NCBI GenBank assembly: GCA_000497125.2
Contig: CM035321.1
Coordinates: forward strand, 504,001 to 568,000
Reading direction: 5' to 3'
From: Spironucleus salmonicida
Lineage: Eukaryota; Fornicata; Diplomonadida; Hexamitidae
DNA: 64,000 nucleotides
This document shows positions 11,216 to 22,176 of the stretch, piece after piece. A model generated the notes under the pieces. That model was not told the origin of the DNA and ran no database searches. It worked only from the letters and a program-made list of their open reading frames with translations. Every line of letters starts with the position of its first letter. Within the stretch, counting starts at the first letter, position 1. A program made the translations under genes and the position numbers.

Positions 11216-12055
11216 GCAAGGCTAGTAAAAAGGAGTAGGAAATTGATCTTAGGGAAGGGTATAATACTCAATTTAGTATTTTTAAAATTAGATTGATAAG
11301 TAAACTAGAAATAAACTAGAAAGGAACCAGACACTTAATTATCTGTAAAGCTAAAACTTGAAAAAAATAGTATAATTTCTAGGTATTATATTGCTAGAAA
11401 AAAATTGATTATGGTTGATGGAATTGAAATTATTAAAGCGATTTTTATTATGCATATGTAATTATAGCGGAAGGGAGCAAGAAAAATATAAATTAAATGT
11501 CTATAAACCCATTGAATGTGCTCATTCAAGGCATAGAAATTATAAGAAGTGTTAAATGTATAATAATGACACATCAAATGCGTGCATAAATCGATATTCA
11601 CTTAAATAAACCGCTGGTTTGCAAACATATATATTATTGCTAAAGTATTAATTTGTAGTTTATAGAATTTTGTTCATTATTAAAAAATAAAATTATGAAT
11701 ATATATGCAGGAACCACTGAAGAAACTTTTAGTTAATAAAAATTATAACTAATTTATTAAAAAATTATCAACAAAATATTGTTTATAATTATTATATCTA
11801 GCATATAATATCATTACTGATTTTAATAAATAAGGGTTTATTATTAATTTTTTACTATATTACTAGAAACTGTATTTCTATTCTTTTATATTTATAATAT
11901 AATTTTATCATAAGATTATGGATCTCATTTATACTCAAAGAAACAGAACTAGAAATATATCATATTCATTAATTATAATATGTACTATGAAAAATTATAT
12001 TGTTATTAATACCTAACTTTAATTCTCTATCAGAAAATAAATCAAATCCTACAAA
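11216..12055. other. AT-rich region before the second CRMP
   Basis: No convincing plus-strand gene. The minus strand is open from about 11600 to about 10980 without TGA, hydrophobic and Thr/Phe-rich, but without a good ATG or a recognisable family, so I do not call it. Confidence 0.35.
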
Positions 12056-13792
12056 ATGACAGGAACATGTTCAGATACTATAAATAAGTGCGAGACTAAT
12101 AATTATTGTCCGGTAAATCCTGGTATTAATGAAATATTCTGTGTATAATGTACTCCAAATATGCCAGTACATACATTTTGTCACTGTAGTGAACAAGCTG
12201 TTCTTGATAGAAACTGCATTGAATGTAAAGAAAATGAGTGTACTAATTGTCGATTAGGGTATTTTATTAAAGAAAAACGTTGTACTAAATGCATGGAAAA
12301 TTGTAATAGTTGTGTAGACGAAACTACATGCACCAAATGCATAAACAGTTTCTATCTAACTAATGGAACCTGTAATAAATGCTTGATTAATTGTTAAAAT
12401 TGTTAAAATAAAAGTACATGTGAACTTTGCGCTTTGGGTTAAAGTTTAACAATTGAAAAAACTTGTTCTAATTGCCCAGAAAACTGTGCTAGATGCAACA
12501 ACTAAAATAAATGTAAATAATGCAGCTAAAGTTTTACTTTATCTACTAATAATACTTGCGATCCATGCTAAACTATAACTACTCTAGCCTAAAAATGTTA
12601 ATGTGGGAATAGATAGATAAGTGGCTGCCTAGATTGTAGCATAGACAACATTAGCTGCAAAACTTGTCTACCTGGCGGACGATTTTTGTATAATAGATGC
12701 GTAATTGACGAGTGCTAAACTGAATTAGACTGCAATAAAGGTTATTTTTGCTTTAAAATCAGTCTCCTTCAGAATACGTGTATAAAATGCAGAGAAAGAT
12801 GTGCATCTTGTAAAGGTGGTAGTAGTTTGTGCACTTCATGCCACTTTGGAGAGTATTTGGATGCTAATTTTTGTAAAAAATGTGAGATATAAGGCCCAAC
12901 TGGATTTAGTTGCTAATGTGGAGATAACTTAATTAGTAATTGTGGATTATGCACAGGAAATTCTTGTTAGACATGTATACATGGATTCAGTTTAGTTAAT
13001 GGTGTATGTTAAGTATGTTCAGATAATATAGAAGGTGATTCATGTTAATGCAATGAAAAGTATATTATGAATTGTACAGAATGCGGAGAATAAGGATGTT
13101 AAAAATGTATTAACGGTTATATTTATGACGGATAAGTATGTAAGCTAAGTAGTTGTGAAGCCGAAAATTTTTGTGGCAACGGAATGTACTGTGATACCAC
13201 ATCATCTTTATAGACATGCAAAGCGTGTATAGCTGGTTGTAGTTCTTGTTTAAATGGATTGAAATGTGATATATGTTAAAATAATTCATTTTTAAAGAAT
13301 TAAATTTGTGTTACTTGTTCTTAAAACAATACAGATCCATGTAATTGTGATGGTTAAATGATAAATGGATGTACAAACTGTAATGGGACATAATGTTAGA
13401 CATGCTCATCAGGTATGTATTTGAAAGCCAACTAATGTAATTAATGTATGTTGTTATAATTAGGTGAATAATGTTAATGTGGTTTGGTTAAGATTGATAA
13501 TTGTATCTAATGCGGTGATAGTGGTTAGTGTAATACTTGTGTAGAAGGTGCATAATTAGTAGATCACGTGTGCATTGATTGCACAATAAATCCTGAAAAA
13601 TGTGATAATAGCTATATTTCTACTAATTCTATAATAGGGATTATAGCTGGAATTATACTGCTATTAATATTAATTATACTTGGTATTACTTTTGCTGTTG
13701 TAAAATACAGAAAAAGAAAAGAAAAATTAAAATTAAATGATTTAAGCATGCTAGTTCGAAAAGAAACTTCAAGTAGTCAATTATTACTCTGA
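12056..13792 (+). CDS. Cysteine-rich type I membrane protein (CRMP), AT-rich, 578 residues
   Basis: The ectodomain of about 515 residues is a continuous run of furin/VSP-like CxxC units, for example CIECKENECTNC and CQCGNRQISGCLDC, starting MTGTCSDTINKCETNNYCP. A strong membrane helix (IIGIIAGIILLLILIILGI) is followed by a 35-residue basic tail with two Leu-rich patches, ending SSSQLLL. The tail is longer than in the other CRMPs and could carry trafficking signals. No N-terminal signal peptide is visible. Gln is very often TAA or TAG. Function is inferred as surface coat or attachment from the family. Confidence 0.88.
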
Positions 13793-14533
13793 TTTTTTTT
13801 AAATATTAATCAAAAAATTATATAAAATTTAATTTATCTATTACTAACCTAAAAAGAATTTTACTAATTTAGAGTAAATTAATTTATATTAATAAACTCA
13901 GTTATATTCTAAAGATTAATTATAAAACACAATATAGTTTTTTGTAAACTAGAAGATTTATACAGTAAAAATATCTTAAGCTCGTAAATAAGATGGATAA
14001 TTTAAGTAGAGTATTACTATCCATGCAACTTATTATATTTAACATTTTTAATAAATTTTGCGGAATGTCATTGTCAAATAATATCAATTAAAATACAAGC
14101 TATCTAAAATAGTCATAAACCCTAACAAATAAAATTTAAATATTAATGGTTATTAGTGTCTCATAAAAATATGAAATTAACATATTTATATTTTATTAAC
14201 AATTTTTAACTTCACAAGCACTTAAATAATGATGAATAATTAAAACATATTTTTTGCTTAAAAATACGATATAAGTTACATTAAATCATAATTAAAATCA
14301 TAGTTTATATGGTCTTCAAATTGAGCAAATTATTGAAACATGATGAATTTTCTTATCTAAAATGTTCTTAATTATTCACCATATAATTTCATAACATATT
14401 TATGATATATTATTATAAAATATCAATAAAATTAACATATAAGCTAAACTATACAATACAAAGGTTGGTTTTAATGTTATCTCCCTATTATCATTAAATA
14501 TTATACAAATTTTAATATACTTTCCATCATTAA
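13793..14533. other. AT-rich intergenic stretch
   Basis: No convincing coding frame, RNA or repeat. It separates the antigen-type genes from the housekeeping cluster that begins with peroxiredoxin. Confidence 0.45.
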
Positions 14534-15136
14534 ATGCCAATTCCACTACCAGGTAGCCATGCTCCTAATTTCTAAATAGATGTCCTCACGCCAACATTAT
14601 CATTTGAAAAACGCCAATTATCCGATTATAAAGGAAAGTATCTTGTTATTGTCTTTTATCCTTTAGATTTTGCATTCGTTTGTCCTTCAGAAATAATACA
14701 CTTTTCCGAAGCTTCTGCTTAGCTTAAAATTCATACTTGCGATATAATAATAGGTTCATGTGATTCTTAATATACACATTTTGCGTGGTCTCTTTAGGAA
14801 TAAAGCGAAGGAGGTATCGGTGTGTGTAAATGTGATATTTTTGCTGATAAGTCAACTAAAATGTCACAAGATTTTGGAGTTTTAACTGAGGGATAAGGAA
14901 AGGCATTGAGAGGAATTTTTATTATTTCAGATACTGGGATTGTTAGGTCTGTAACTGTAAACGATTTTTAAGTAGGTAGATCCGTTGAAGAGTGTCTGAG
15001 GCTTGTTCAGGCCTTTTAGTATGCAGACAAAACAGGGGCTGGGGTTCCCTGTGGTTGGAGTCCAGAGAAACCGGATGAAGTAGTAAAAGGTACTATAGAG
15101 GAGAAAAAGGAATTTTATAAAAGGAATTTTGATTGA
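14534..15136 (+). CDS. 2-Cys peroxiredoxin (thiol peroxidase)
   Basis: A 200-residue typical 2-Cys peroxiredoxin: peroxidatic Cys50 in [13 protein letters not shown], the GGIG motif of the sensitive eukaryotic type ([12 protein letters not shown]), and resolving Cys173 in [14 protein letters not shown]. It reduces H2O2 and peroxynitrite, probably with thioredoxin-like donors, and is a main antioxidant in microaerophilic diplomonads that lack catalase. The C-terminal YF motif region (EFYKRNF) is imperfect, which could make it less prone to over-oxidation; that is inference. No leader or membrane segment, so cytosolic. Several Gln are TAA/TAG. The length matches the family, which supports the ATG chosen. 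Confidence 0.95.
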
Positions 15137-15504
15137 TATTTTGATTTACGATACTTAAAAAGTATAATAAATAGCCCATTTGCTATACTATTGTATTGAA
15201 TTTACAATAAATTTGATGATGACAAATTTATATATATGGGATATATAAAGTAAATCAGGTTTATATAGTGAGGAGCATTAATTAACTTTCAATATTCGTA
15301 TTTACAGTATTTTAAATTCATTTTTAAAATATATTTACGCATTATATATAATAAAGTTAATGCAACTATTTAAATTTTATTCTAAAATCTTCAATATAAA
15401 TTCTATTATTCAAGCACATATTTAACGATTATAAAAGATTAATCTTATGTTATTCGATAAATCATTATATTAATAGAGTGTATTAATTTTTATATAATTA
15501 CAAA
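15137..15504. other. AT-rich intergenic stretch
   Basis: Nothing recognisable between peroxiredoxin and the next gene apart from AT-rich sequence. Confidence 0.45.
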
Positions 15505-16068
15505 ATGAACATAGTTGAACGTTATCAAGAGCATATTGATCAAGCTATATCATTATCTAAAATTGATGCATATAGAACACATACAGATATATTTATTCAT
15601 CTTGGACTGATATTTGATGCACTGGATAAACGATTAACTTTATTTTCTCCATAAATTTTTGCTTTATAGAATAAAGTATAAAAACCTTCCAATATTATTG
15701 AAGATGGGTAGGAAACATCACGAATCATAGAAGGTTTAAAGACTGAAAATAAAATTTTGTAGTCACGTTTGAACACGATTATTACTGCGAATACTCGACT
15801 TTAGAAGTTTCATATACACAAAGATTAAGAGATAGGCCAATAAAGTATTTATGAAGTAGTTGGAGAGTATCAGTTAAAGTATATTAAACTACAAAATGAG
15901 CATCACAAAATAGATTAAGAATGTAGTAATTATAGAAAATTAGCCTCAGAAAATATAGGACTATAGATACCGAAATTGAGCATATCTCCTATCATAAAAT
16001 CTGTGCTGAATAAGCGTGGTATTTCTGTCTGTGAAAATAGGCTCATAAAGACTGGACGAATTTAGTGA
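15505..16068 (+). CDS. Hypothetical helical protein, 187 residues
   Basis: ATG 15505 to TGA 16066-16068. The N-terminal half is helical (MNIVERYQEHIDQAISLSK, then IFIHLGLIFDALDKRL). The middle has a coiled-coil-like stretch rich in Gln/Lys/Glu, and the C-terminus is basic (KRGISVCENRLIKTGRIQ). No signal peptide or membrane helix. Composition and length are clearly protein-like and about 20 TAR codons are read as Gln. I recognise no family. Confidence 0.6.
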
Positions 16069-16197
16069 TATATTTATTAAGAGCATAAAAGATAAAATAT
16101 TTAATTTGATTATCTTTCAAAAAATTAAAATATTGAGTTCTACATTATAAATTTACAATTATAACTAATAATAGGTTTATATTGATATAGGTTTTTC

Positions 16198-16713
16198 ATG
16201 AAAATAGCATATTTTCCATATCAATTTAAATTCAACAATGTTATTTGCCACTTAAAAAGTATAGTGTCACTATTTAAATTAATTCAATCATCAAGTAACA
16301 CAACAAATAGTTTAAATGCACCGCAAATACCATAATTTTTCACACTAATAGCAGCATTTTATAATAAATCTCCATTTGCTTTTCGAATTTAAATGTTATT
16401 ATATTAAATTAAATTTGAAGCATATTCATATAGACAACAAGATTACATTTCTTAATTAGTTTTAATGATTGTTGATATTCCATCAGGGAATGAAAGTTTG
16501 ATTATGGTATCGTTTATAGTAAAAGATGGAATATATAATAAAGGATTGATATCTTAAATTAAAGTTTATTTTTAATTTTTAATATCTGAAATAATTTTTG
16601 GGACTCCTAAAAACCTTTCTACTTATATTTAAGGTTATTTTATCACTTTAATCGTCGGGTTCTTTGTAGCTGTTTTGGTTTTTTTAAATTTTACTCTTGA
16701 CTACATTTTATGA
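16198..16713 (+). CDS. Hypothetical membrane protein, 171 residues, C-terminal anchor
   Basis: ATG 16198 to TGA 16711-16713. It is hydrophobic and Phe/Ile-rich, with a clear C-terminal membrane helix (YFITLIVGFFVAVLVFLNFT) only a few residues from the end, which suggests a tail-anchored protein. Part of the middle reads as beta-type sequence (LVLMIVDIPSGNESLIMVSF). AT-rich frames tend to look hydrophobic, which lowers my confidence. No family recognised. Confidence 0.45.
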
Positions 16714-17581
16714 AATGTGAACTTTATTATTATATACATTCTATTTAAATAAATAATAAGTTAAAATATTAACGTAGATATCTTCATACCATACAATTTA
16801 CTAACTCTGCTAGCATTGAGTATATATTCTCTAAATTTTAGTTATATAAGACTACTAAATGCAATAGATCTATTTCTTTTATATTCACTACCTTGTTGGT
16901 TTTAGCTATAATGTCACTAATATGAATTATTTATAGATTTGGCATAAATTTACCATATTGGACAGTAATTTGGGTATATTCTACAAAGTTCAATCATTCT
17001 GTCAGTAATTACTAATTATTTGTACCGTAGTAATCAATTTATAATTTAAATAATTTTTAGATTTTATTTAGTATTTAAACGTATCAATTCAATTACTATG
17101 ATTATTGCAAGAAGGTCTGTATGTTATTTGAGAGTTTGGATTATTAAGAGGATTAACATAAAATTACATACTAGAGATAATTCTTTTTAACATAAAAAAT
17201 TATTCTAATGTTACATCTCATTTTATTTCTTTAAATATGATATTTCTTGTATTTCCATACTATTTAAAGTTTTAGGAAAAAACTAGATTTATTATTTACA
17301 CCTAAGTTTATATATTTATATAATTAAACTATGATGTAAATATTCTAATAAATTCGTATTATATTATATAATTTACAATGAAGAGTTTGTTTATTATTAA
17401 AACTAAAAGTTGAACCAAATATAATTTATTTATATTATATCAATAGAAGTAATTATGTTTAAAGACTGAATAAAAATAGATATATCATATATCATCTTTA
17501 GAATTTGTATAAACATAATCACAATATTTTTAGAATGTTAATAATTATTAATATAATTAATAATTAAAAAATATTTTTAAA
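16714..17581. other. AT-rich intergenic stretch
   Basis: About 870 bp with no convincing gene or structured element. Confidence 0.4.
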
Positions 17582-17767
17582 ATGAAACCTTAACAACATT
17601 GCAGGAAGCACAACTCTGTAGTTATACTGAATGCGGCACATCCAATTATAGTTTAAAAAAGATAGTAGAATTTACTTCGGAATGTAAGTTTTAATAATAC
17701 CTCACCACGTATTAAGCATAAAGATTATTTTGAAGGATTTGTAAGTTTTGATACGGTTATTGAATGA
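17582..17767 (+). CDS. SPRI-family small protein, member 1 (61 residues)
   Basis: ATG 17582 to TGA 17765-17767. It aligns without gaps with member 2 at 18220 (also 61 residues), sharing VIL, AxPxIV, RQQxL, SPRIK and FVSFD. A third, more diverged copy lies at 19412. The conserved core is a Gln/Arg helix followed by SPRIKHKDYFEGFVSFD. No membrane helix or signal. SPR(I/Q)x(P/H)(K/R) looks like a proline-directed kinase site and the rest like a short docking peptide; that is inference. I know no named family. Confidence 0.65.
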
Positions 17768-18219
17768 GAATTAGTCAGTGAAAGTTATGTATACTAATGA
17801 ATTTTTAGTAATAATTCCTATTTGTGTAAAAGCTCATTCATACAAATTTAGATAAAGATACTAATAATAAGACTACTATCTATTACACTTATAATTTTAC
17901 TTGTGAATAATTTTTACTATTAATTTATGCAATCTATTTTGATATAATTTATTCATTAAAGAATATACTTTTATGTTATAATTATATTTATTTTACGAAT
18001 ATAAAGAAAGAAAATTGAGCATATAAAATTGAAAACATAATTATTGTTATTAGCAGAATTTATTTTAATTATTATAGCTCATAATAATTTATTTCAATAT
18101 TTTTACAGATTTTGAACTAACCTTATTATAATAAATTATAAAGATAAGAAAAGAAACTGATAAAGCTTTATCAGTATTACAATAATAAGATTATTTTAAT
18201 ACGCAACTAATTGTTTGAA
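17768..18219. other. AT-rich spacer between small-family genes
   Basis: No gene seen; AT-rich. Confidence 0.4.
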
Positions 18220-18405
18220 ATGAATGTAAAAACAAAATCAACAACTAAAAACGCTATGGTAATTCTTTAGTCTGCCTTCCCCACTATAGTAAAAGATAGA
18301 CAGCAGTAGTTGTTTTCTGATGTTTACATTCATCCTAGCTCTCCTCGTATTAAACCTAAAAACTATTTATAAGAATTTGTTAGTTTTGACTCAACAAATG
18401 AGTGA
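18220..18405 (+). CDS. SPRI-family small protein, member 2 (61 residues)
   Basis: Starts MNVKTKSTTKNAMVILQSA, with core DRQQQLFSDV and SPRIKPKNYLQEFVSFD. Equal length and an ungapped match to member 1 across different AT-rich surroundings is good evidence that both are real genes under purifying selection. It ends NE, like member 3. Function unknown. Confidence 0.7.
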
Positions 18406-19041
18406 CTATATTTATAATAAAATCAATACGCTAAATAAAGTGAATCGATTTGGATATATTTTAATTTATCAAGTTAATATCTATATTAACTGAGACAATA
18501 GTAAAATTGTTTAATTAATAGTTTACATTAAAACAATAATAACATGCATAATAAGACGATAAATTATGTTATAAAAATTATTATTCAGTATAACATTAGA
18601 GTCAAATTTTACTATGAATTTTATCTCAGCCGCCTATAAATTAAATTGTTAGTAAAAATCTATGCGATATTAAAATTTATAATTTGTCCTAATTTATAGT
18701 ATTTTATGCAACGCTAATTTTGTATATAAATAATTAAAATACATAATGAGATTATATACTAAACTAAGATGTGCCCTATTTTACTTAAGGAGAATATATT
18801 TAAATATATCGACTTAATTTTAATAAAAATATGTTTTTATTACCATAAAAATTTAGAGGCAATATCAATACAACAATACAGAATAATTAACTTAAACTAA
18901 TATTGCTTAAATTAACTATAATTAGTTTAGATACTATTGTTGTAGCATCAAAAAGGCAATTAGTTTATTTACATTAAAATCCTTTAATCTATATAAAAAA
19001 CTAAATCACTATATATTAATATAATTATATTTTTTTAGAAA
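18406..19041. other. AT-rich intergenic stretch
   Basis: No convincing gene. Ends with a T-rich run and GAAAATG at the LSm start. Confidence 0.4.
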
Positions 19042-19290
19042 ATGCATGATTTAACTATTTTTGTTTAATCACTTAAATAGTAGAGAGTCAAGATTAATCT
19101 TAAAACAAATGAGGTTATTCACGGTACTGTACAATCGACAGATAACCAACAAAATATATATCTTATTGATGCAATAATTGATGATAATGAGGTTGATAAA
19201 GTTTTAGTAAGAGGTAGCTCTGTATAATCCATTTAGTCTCTATAATAATTAGATAAGGTACTTTAAAAATGTGCATCGAAAGTATTATGA
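19042..19290 (+). CDS. Sm-like protein, LSm2-like
   Basis: The 82 residues fit one Sm fold. Sm1 runs from VKINLKTNEVIHGTVQSTD to NIYLIDAII, and Sm2 is VLVRGSSVQSI, the IRGxxV signature that contacts uridine RNA. The short spacing between Sm1 and Sm2 and the tail QSLQQLDKVLQKCASK, which resembles the LSm2 tail (QL..LDxxLLQxA), favour LSm2 over SmD1 or LSm3. LSm2 is part of the LSm1-7 (mRNA decay) and LSm2-8 (U6 snRNA) rings. ATG to TGA includes about ten TAR codons. It sits between members 2 and 3 of the small SPRI family on the same strand. Confidence 0.75.
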
Positions 19291-19411
19291 AGAAAGTGAA
19301 TCAATATTAAGTATGATATTCGAAAATAGATTTGTATTGTTATTTGAATTAGGATATTTTATTTAATATACCTATATATTGAAATAGTTAGAATAAAAGT
19401 TTTATTATAAA

Positions 19412-19591
19412 ATGGACCACTTAAAACAACTTAGTGAAAACTCTATAACGATGCTAACATCAGCATAGCCATATGCAGTTAGTAAAGGATAGAGGTTAAA
19501 ATTTAGTAAATTTACAGATGGGTTATCTACTCCTTAAATATCGCCTAGAGATTATCTATAAGATTATGAAAGCTTTTACTAAAATGAATGA
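19412..19591 (+). CDS. SPRI-family small protein, member 3 (59 residues)
   Basis: Starts MDHLKQLSENSITMLTSAQP and carries the family core in the same order: SAxPxxV, a Gln/Arg/Lys segment, then STPQISPRDYLQDYESF and a final NE. It is more diverged than members 1 and 2, which match each other better. Several Gln are TAA/TAG. Function unknown. Confidence 0.6.
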
Positions 19592-19728
19592 AAATATAGT
19601 TATTTGATAATATATTAACATAATAATAATTAATAGCGTTTACTTAAAAAATTATTTACGTAATATAATAACTTACTATATAATTTATATGAATTATATA
19701 TTAAAATACTAGTATATTATAAGATAAA

Positions 19729-19983
19729 ATGATTTATGACGATATAGAGAGTTGTTAAAAATAGTGTAAGCTTGTTTGTACTTAGACAAAAAAAGGATAT
19801 CAATGCAAACATATTGTAGTATAGTGGGTGCTTTTTACGTTGTTCCTGATTGCATTTTTTGCTATTTTTGTCGTAGTTATTTTTATAGTTATTAAAAAGT
19901 TAATCAGGAGAAATAAATTACTCCAGTAATCAAAATTAATTTTGGAATGCGATATTTAGTATTCATCGTCTTATAATTAATGA
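19729..19983 (+). CDS. Small single-pass membrane protein, 84 residues
   Basis: ATG 19729 to TGA 19981-19983. A short N-terminal part has Cys in ESCQKQCKLVC, then a strong membrane helix of about 24 residues (WVLFTLFLIAFFAIFVVVIF), then a basic stop-transfer (KKLIRRNK) and a tail ending DIQYSSSYNQ, with two Tyr that could act in sorting. The Cys-TM-basic tail layout is like a miniature of the CRMP C-terminus. No family recognised. Confidence 0.55.
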
Positions 19984-20908
19984 TTATTTGATCAGTAAAG
20001 GGCGCATTGAGATATACCCTTCATTAGATTATAAATTATCATTTCACATTGCTTAATAGCAGTTAATTTTAAAAGTGTAAGTCTTATTATCTGAATGATA
20101 TTAATTGTAGATTACTACTTTAATAGTTAAAAAGGGATAAATATTTTCTTATTAGCTTAGTATATATGATTTATTAAAACAATGAGTATATTAAGGATTA
20201 TAGCAATTTATAGCGTGAAACTTTTGATTATAAGCGTTACAGTAGAAGTATAAGATTCAATAAAAAATTACATCTAACAAGTGAAAAATGAAAATTACTA
20301 GACCTAAGTAAAATTATGCATTTAATCTTTGTATATACATGTAAGTTAATTTGTAGGTTAAAACACTTACTATGATTTTAAATAAAATATCATATTTATA
20401 TTGATAAATATAATTTAGGAATAGTTTATCATGTTCTGTATTCATATATTAAACAAAAATTATATGTGATTTGTTCAAACTGATAATTAATGTCTAAATA
20501 TCAGACAATTATAGTGATATGATTATAATCAAATCAATATTGTATTTATAATAAATAGAATTTATCAATTTCTAATAAGATTTTATAATGTTCAAACAAT
20601 ATTTTATCATATTTTTGTATATTTAAACAGTAATAAAGATTTAAATCTATATAAATATTAATAATGTTTACTTTTTAGATATTCTAATTTCTTTAGTATT
20701 TATTTATTCTCATTTATTTGTTTCAACATTAGTTATTTTATAACTATCATATTAATATCAAATTTAATAATATACTAGTATGATACTATTAATATTATAT
20801 ATAAATAAATATTAAATAGAAAATCAGAGTTTTTATTTATAGAATAAAAAAATATAACAATATAATAATAATAGATTTTCTTTTCATCACCACTTCGCAA
20901 ATACACAA
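19984..20908. other. AT-rich intergenic stretch
   Basis: Mostly AT. A 41-codon frame near 20160-20290 (MIYQNNEYIKDYSNLQRE) looks somewhat protein-like but is too short to call. No RNA gene seen. Confidence 0.35.
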
Positions 20909-21490
20909 ATGTCACAAACTTTTATTAAATGTGTTGTTGTAGGAGATGGTGCTGTTGGTAAAACATGTTTGATACACGTATTTACTTAAAATTGTTTCCC
21001 AGAAGATTATATTCCAACAGTTTTTGATAACTACTAAACCAATATAGACCTAGATAATCGTAATTTTCAGCTTGGTATTTGGGATACTGCTGGATAGGAT
21101 GATTATGATTCAGTTCGTCCTTTATCATACTCTGGCGCATAAGTATTTTTAATTTGCTACTCAATTATGGCTCCAGCAAACTTTGATAATGTTCGTTAAA
21201 AATGGGCACCTGAAATTTTTGCATACAAAAAAGATATTCCAATTATTTTAGTAGGTACAAAGGGAGATTTATTAAATGACTAGGAGGCATTAGACGAATT
21301 GAAGGCCCAAACAAAATCAGTTCCTGTTACTACTGAATAAGCTGCCGCTATGCAAAAGGAAATTGGTGCAATTGGTAACGTCGTAATTAGCGCTAGAACA
21401 GGAAAAGGTGTTAAAGAATTATTCGAAAATGCAGTAAGAGCTGCTATTACCCCTATTAATAAGAAAAAAGGAGGTTGTGGCACCAATTGA
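20909..21490 (+). CDS. Rho/Rac-family small GTPase
   Basis: 193 residues with all G boxes: P-loop GDGAVGKT (12-19), switch I Thr37 in YIPTVFD, DTAGQ (59-63), TKGD (G4) and SAR (G5), plus a Rho-type insert between G4 and G5. It switches actin or cytoskeletal and trafficking pathways when GTP-bound. Gln63 (Ras Q61 equivalent) is encoded by TAG at 21095-21097, direct evidence for TAG=Gln. The C-terminus KKKGGCGTN has a polybasic patch and a Cys four from the end, but CGTN is a poor CaaX box, so prenylation needs testing. Diplomonads are thought to have very few Rho-family proteins, so this may be the main one. Confidence 0.95.
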
Positions 21491-21614
21491 AATGAGTGAG
21501 CGTTAAAAATCATTAACATTACTTTTTAATAACGTATAAATACGAAAATCCATAATATAAACTTATTATTATACACTATAATACATATTCCCTTCCAATT
21601 CTCTATTCACTGAA

Positions 21615-22166
21615 ATGAATTTCTTACCTGCTGAATTTTTAAAGTAAGCGCCACCAGTTACTTATAATTATGCTATAATTATAATTTTAATTAGTGTCGC
21701 TACTACATTAAACATTCTATCTCCATTTAACCTTATTTTTGATTTCGACTTAATTTTCAACAATTTTTAATTTCATAGATTGGTCACTGGTTTTTTATAT
21801 ACCGGTTCTATAAACCTCTAATGGTTAATCAATACATTTTCTAACATCTAAACACTGGCCAGAGCCGAAAACCATTTCCCAAGAAATTCATTGAAACTGT
21901 TATTCACATATCTTCTATTATCAATTACCTTGTTTTCCAAATTCATCCCGATGCCCTTACCTTCAATTCCATTCCTTTCCGCAATTTCTACGATTTTTGT
22001 TATTTACTTCCCAGATAACTTAGTGTAAATTTTCGGTATTTTCGAGATGAAAGCGAAGTATCTGCCTGCGATTCAGCTGGCGCTCTCCAATGACTACCGG
22101 GTTTAAATACTTGGCATGGCTATTGGTGCAGGATGGGTCCTAATTGAGAGAACCCTGCTGAAGTGA
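21615..22166 (+). CDS. Derlin (Der1-like rhomboid pseudoprotease)
   Basis: 183 residues with several membrane helices in the Derlin layout. After TM1 comes FNLIFDFDLIFNNFQFHRLVTGFL, which matches the family's FQIWRLxTxFL with the usual Trp-Arg as His-Arg, then LQWLINTFS. The C-terminal helix GMAIGAGWVLIE matches the family's GIAVGHxYFF. No catalytic Ser/His of active rhomboids is seen, as expected. Derlins help extract misfolded proteins from the ER for degradation (ERAD). Shorter than human Derlins (about 235), mostly at the C-terminus. It converges on the MLF gene with 10 bp between stop codons. Confidence 0.82.
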
Positions 22167-22176
22167 GCGAAAATTA

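Noticed and set aside
10980-11600. ~200-codon TGA-free minus-strand frame
   Set aside because: No good ATG, Thr/Phe-rich composition expected from a pyrimidine-rich strand, and it overlaps the decayed plus-strand block.
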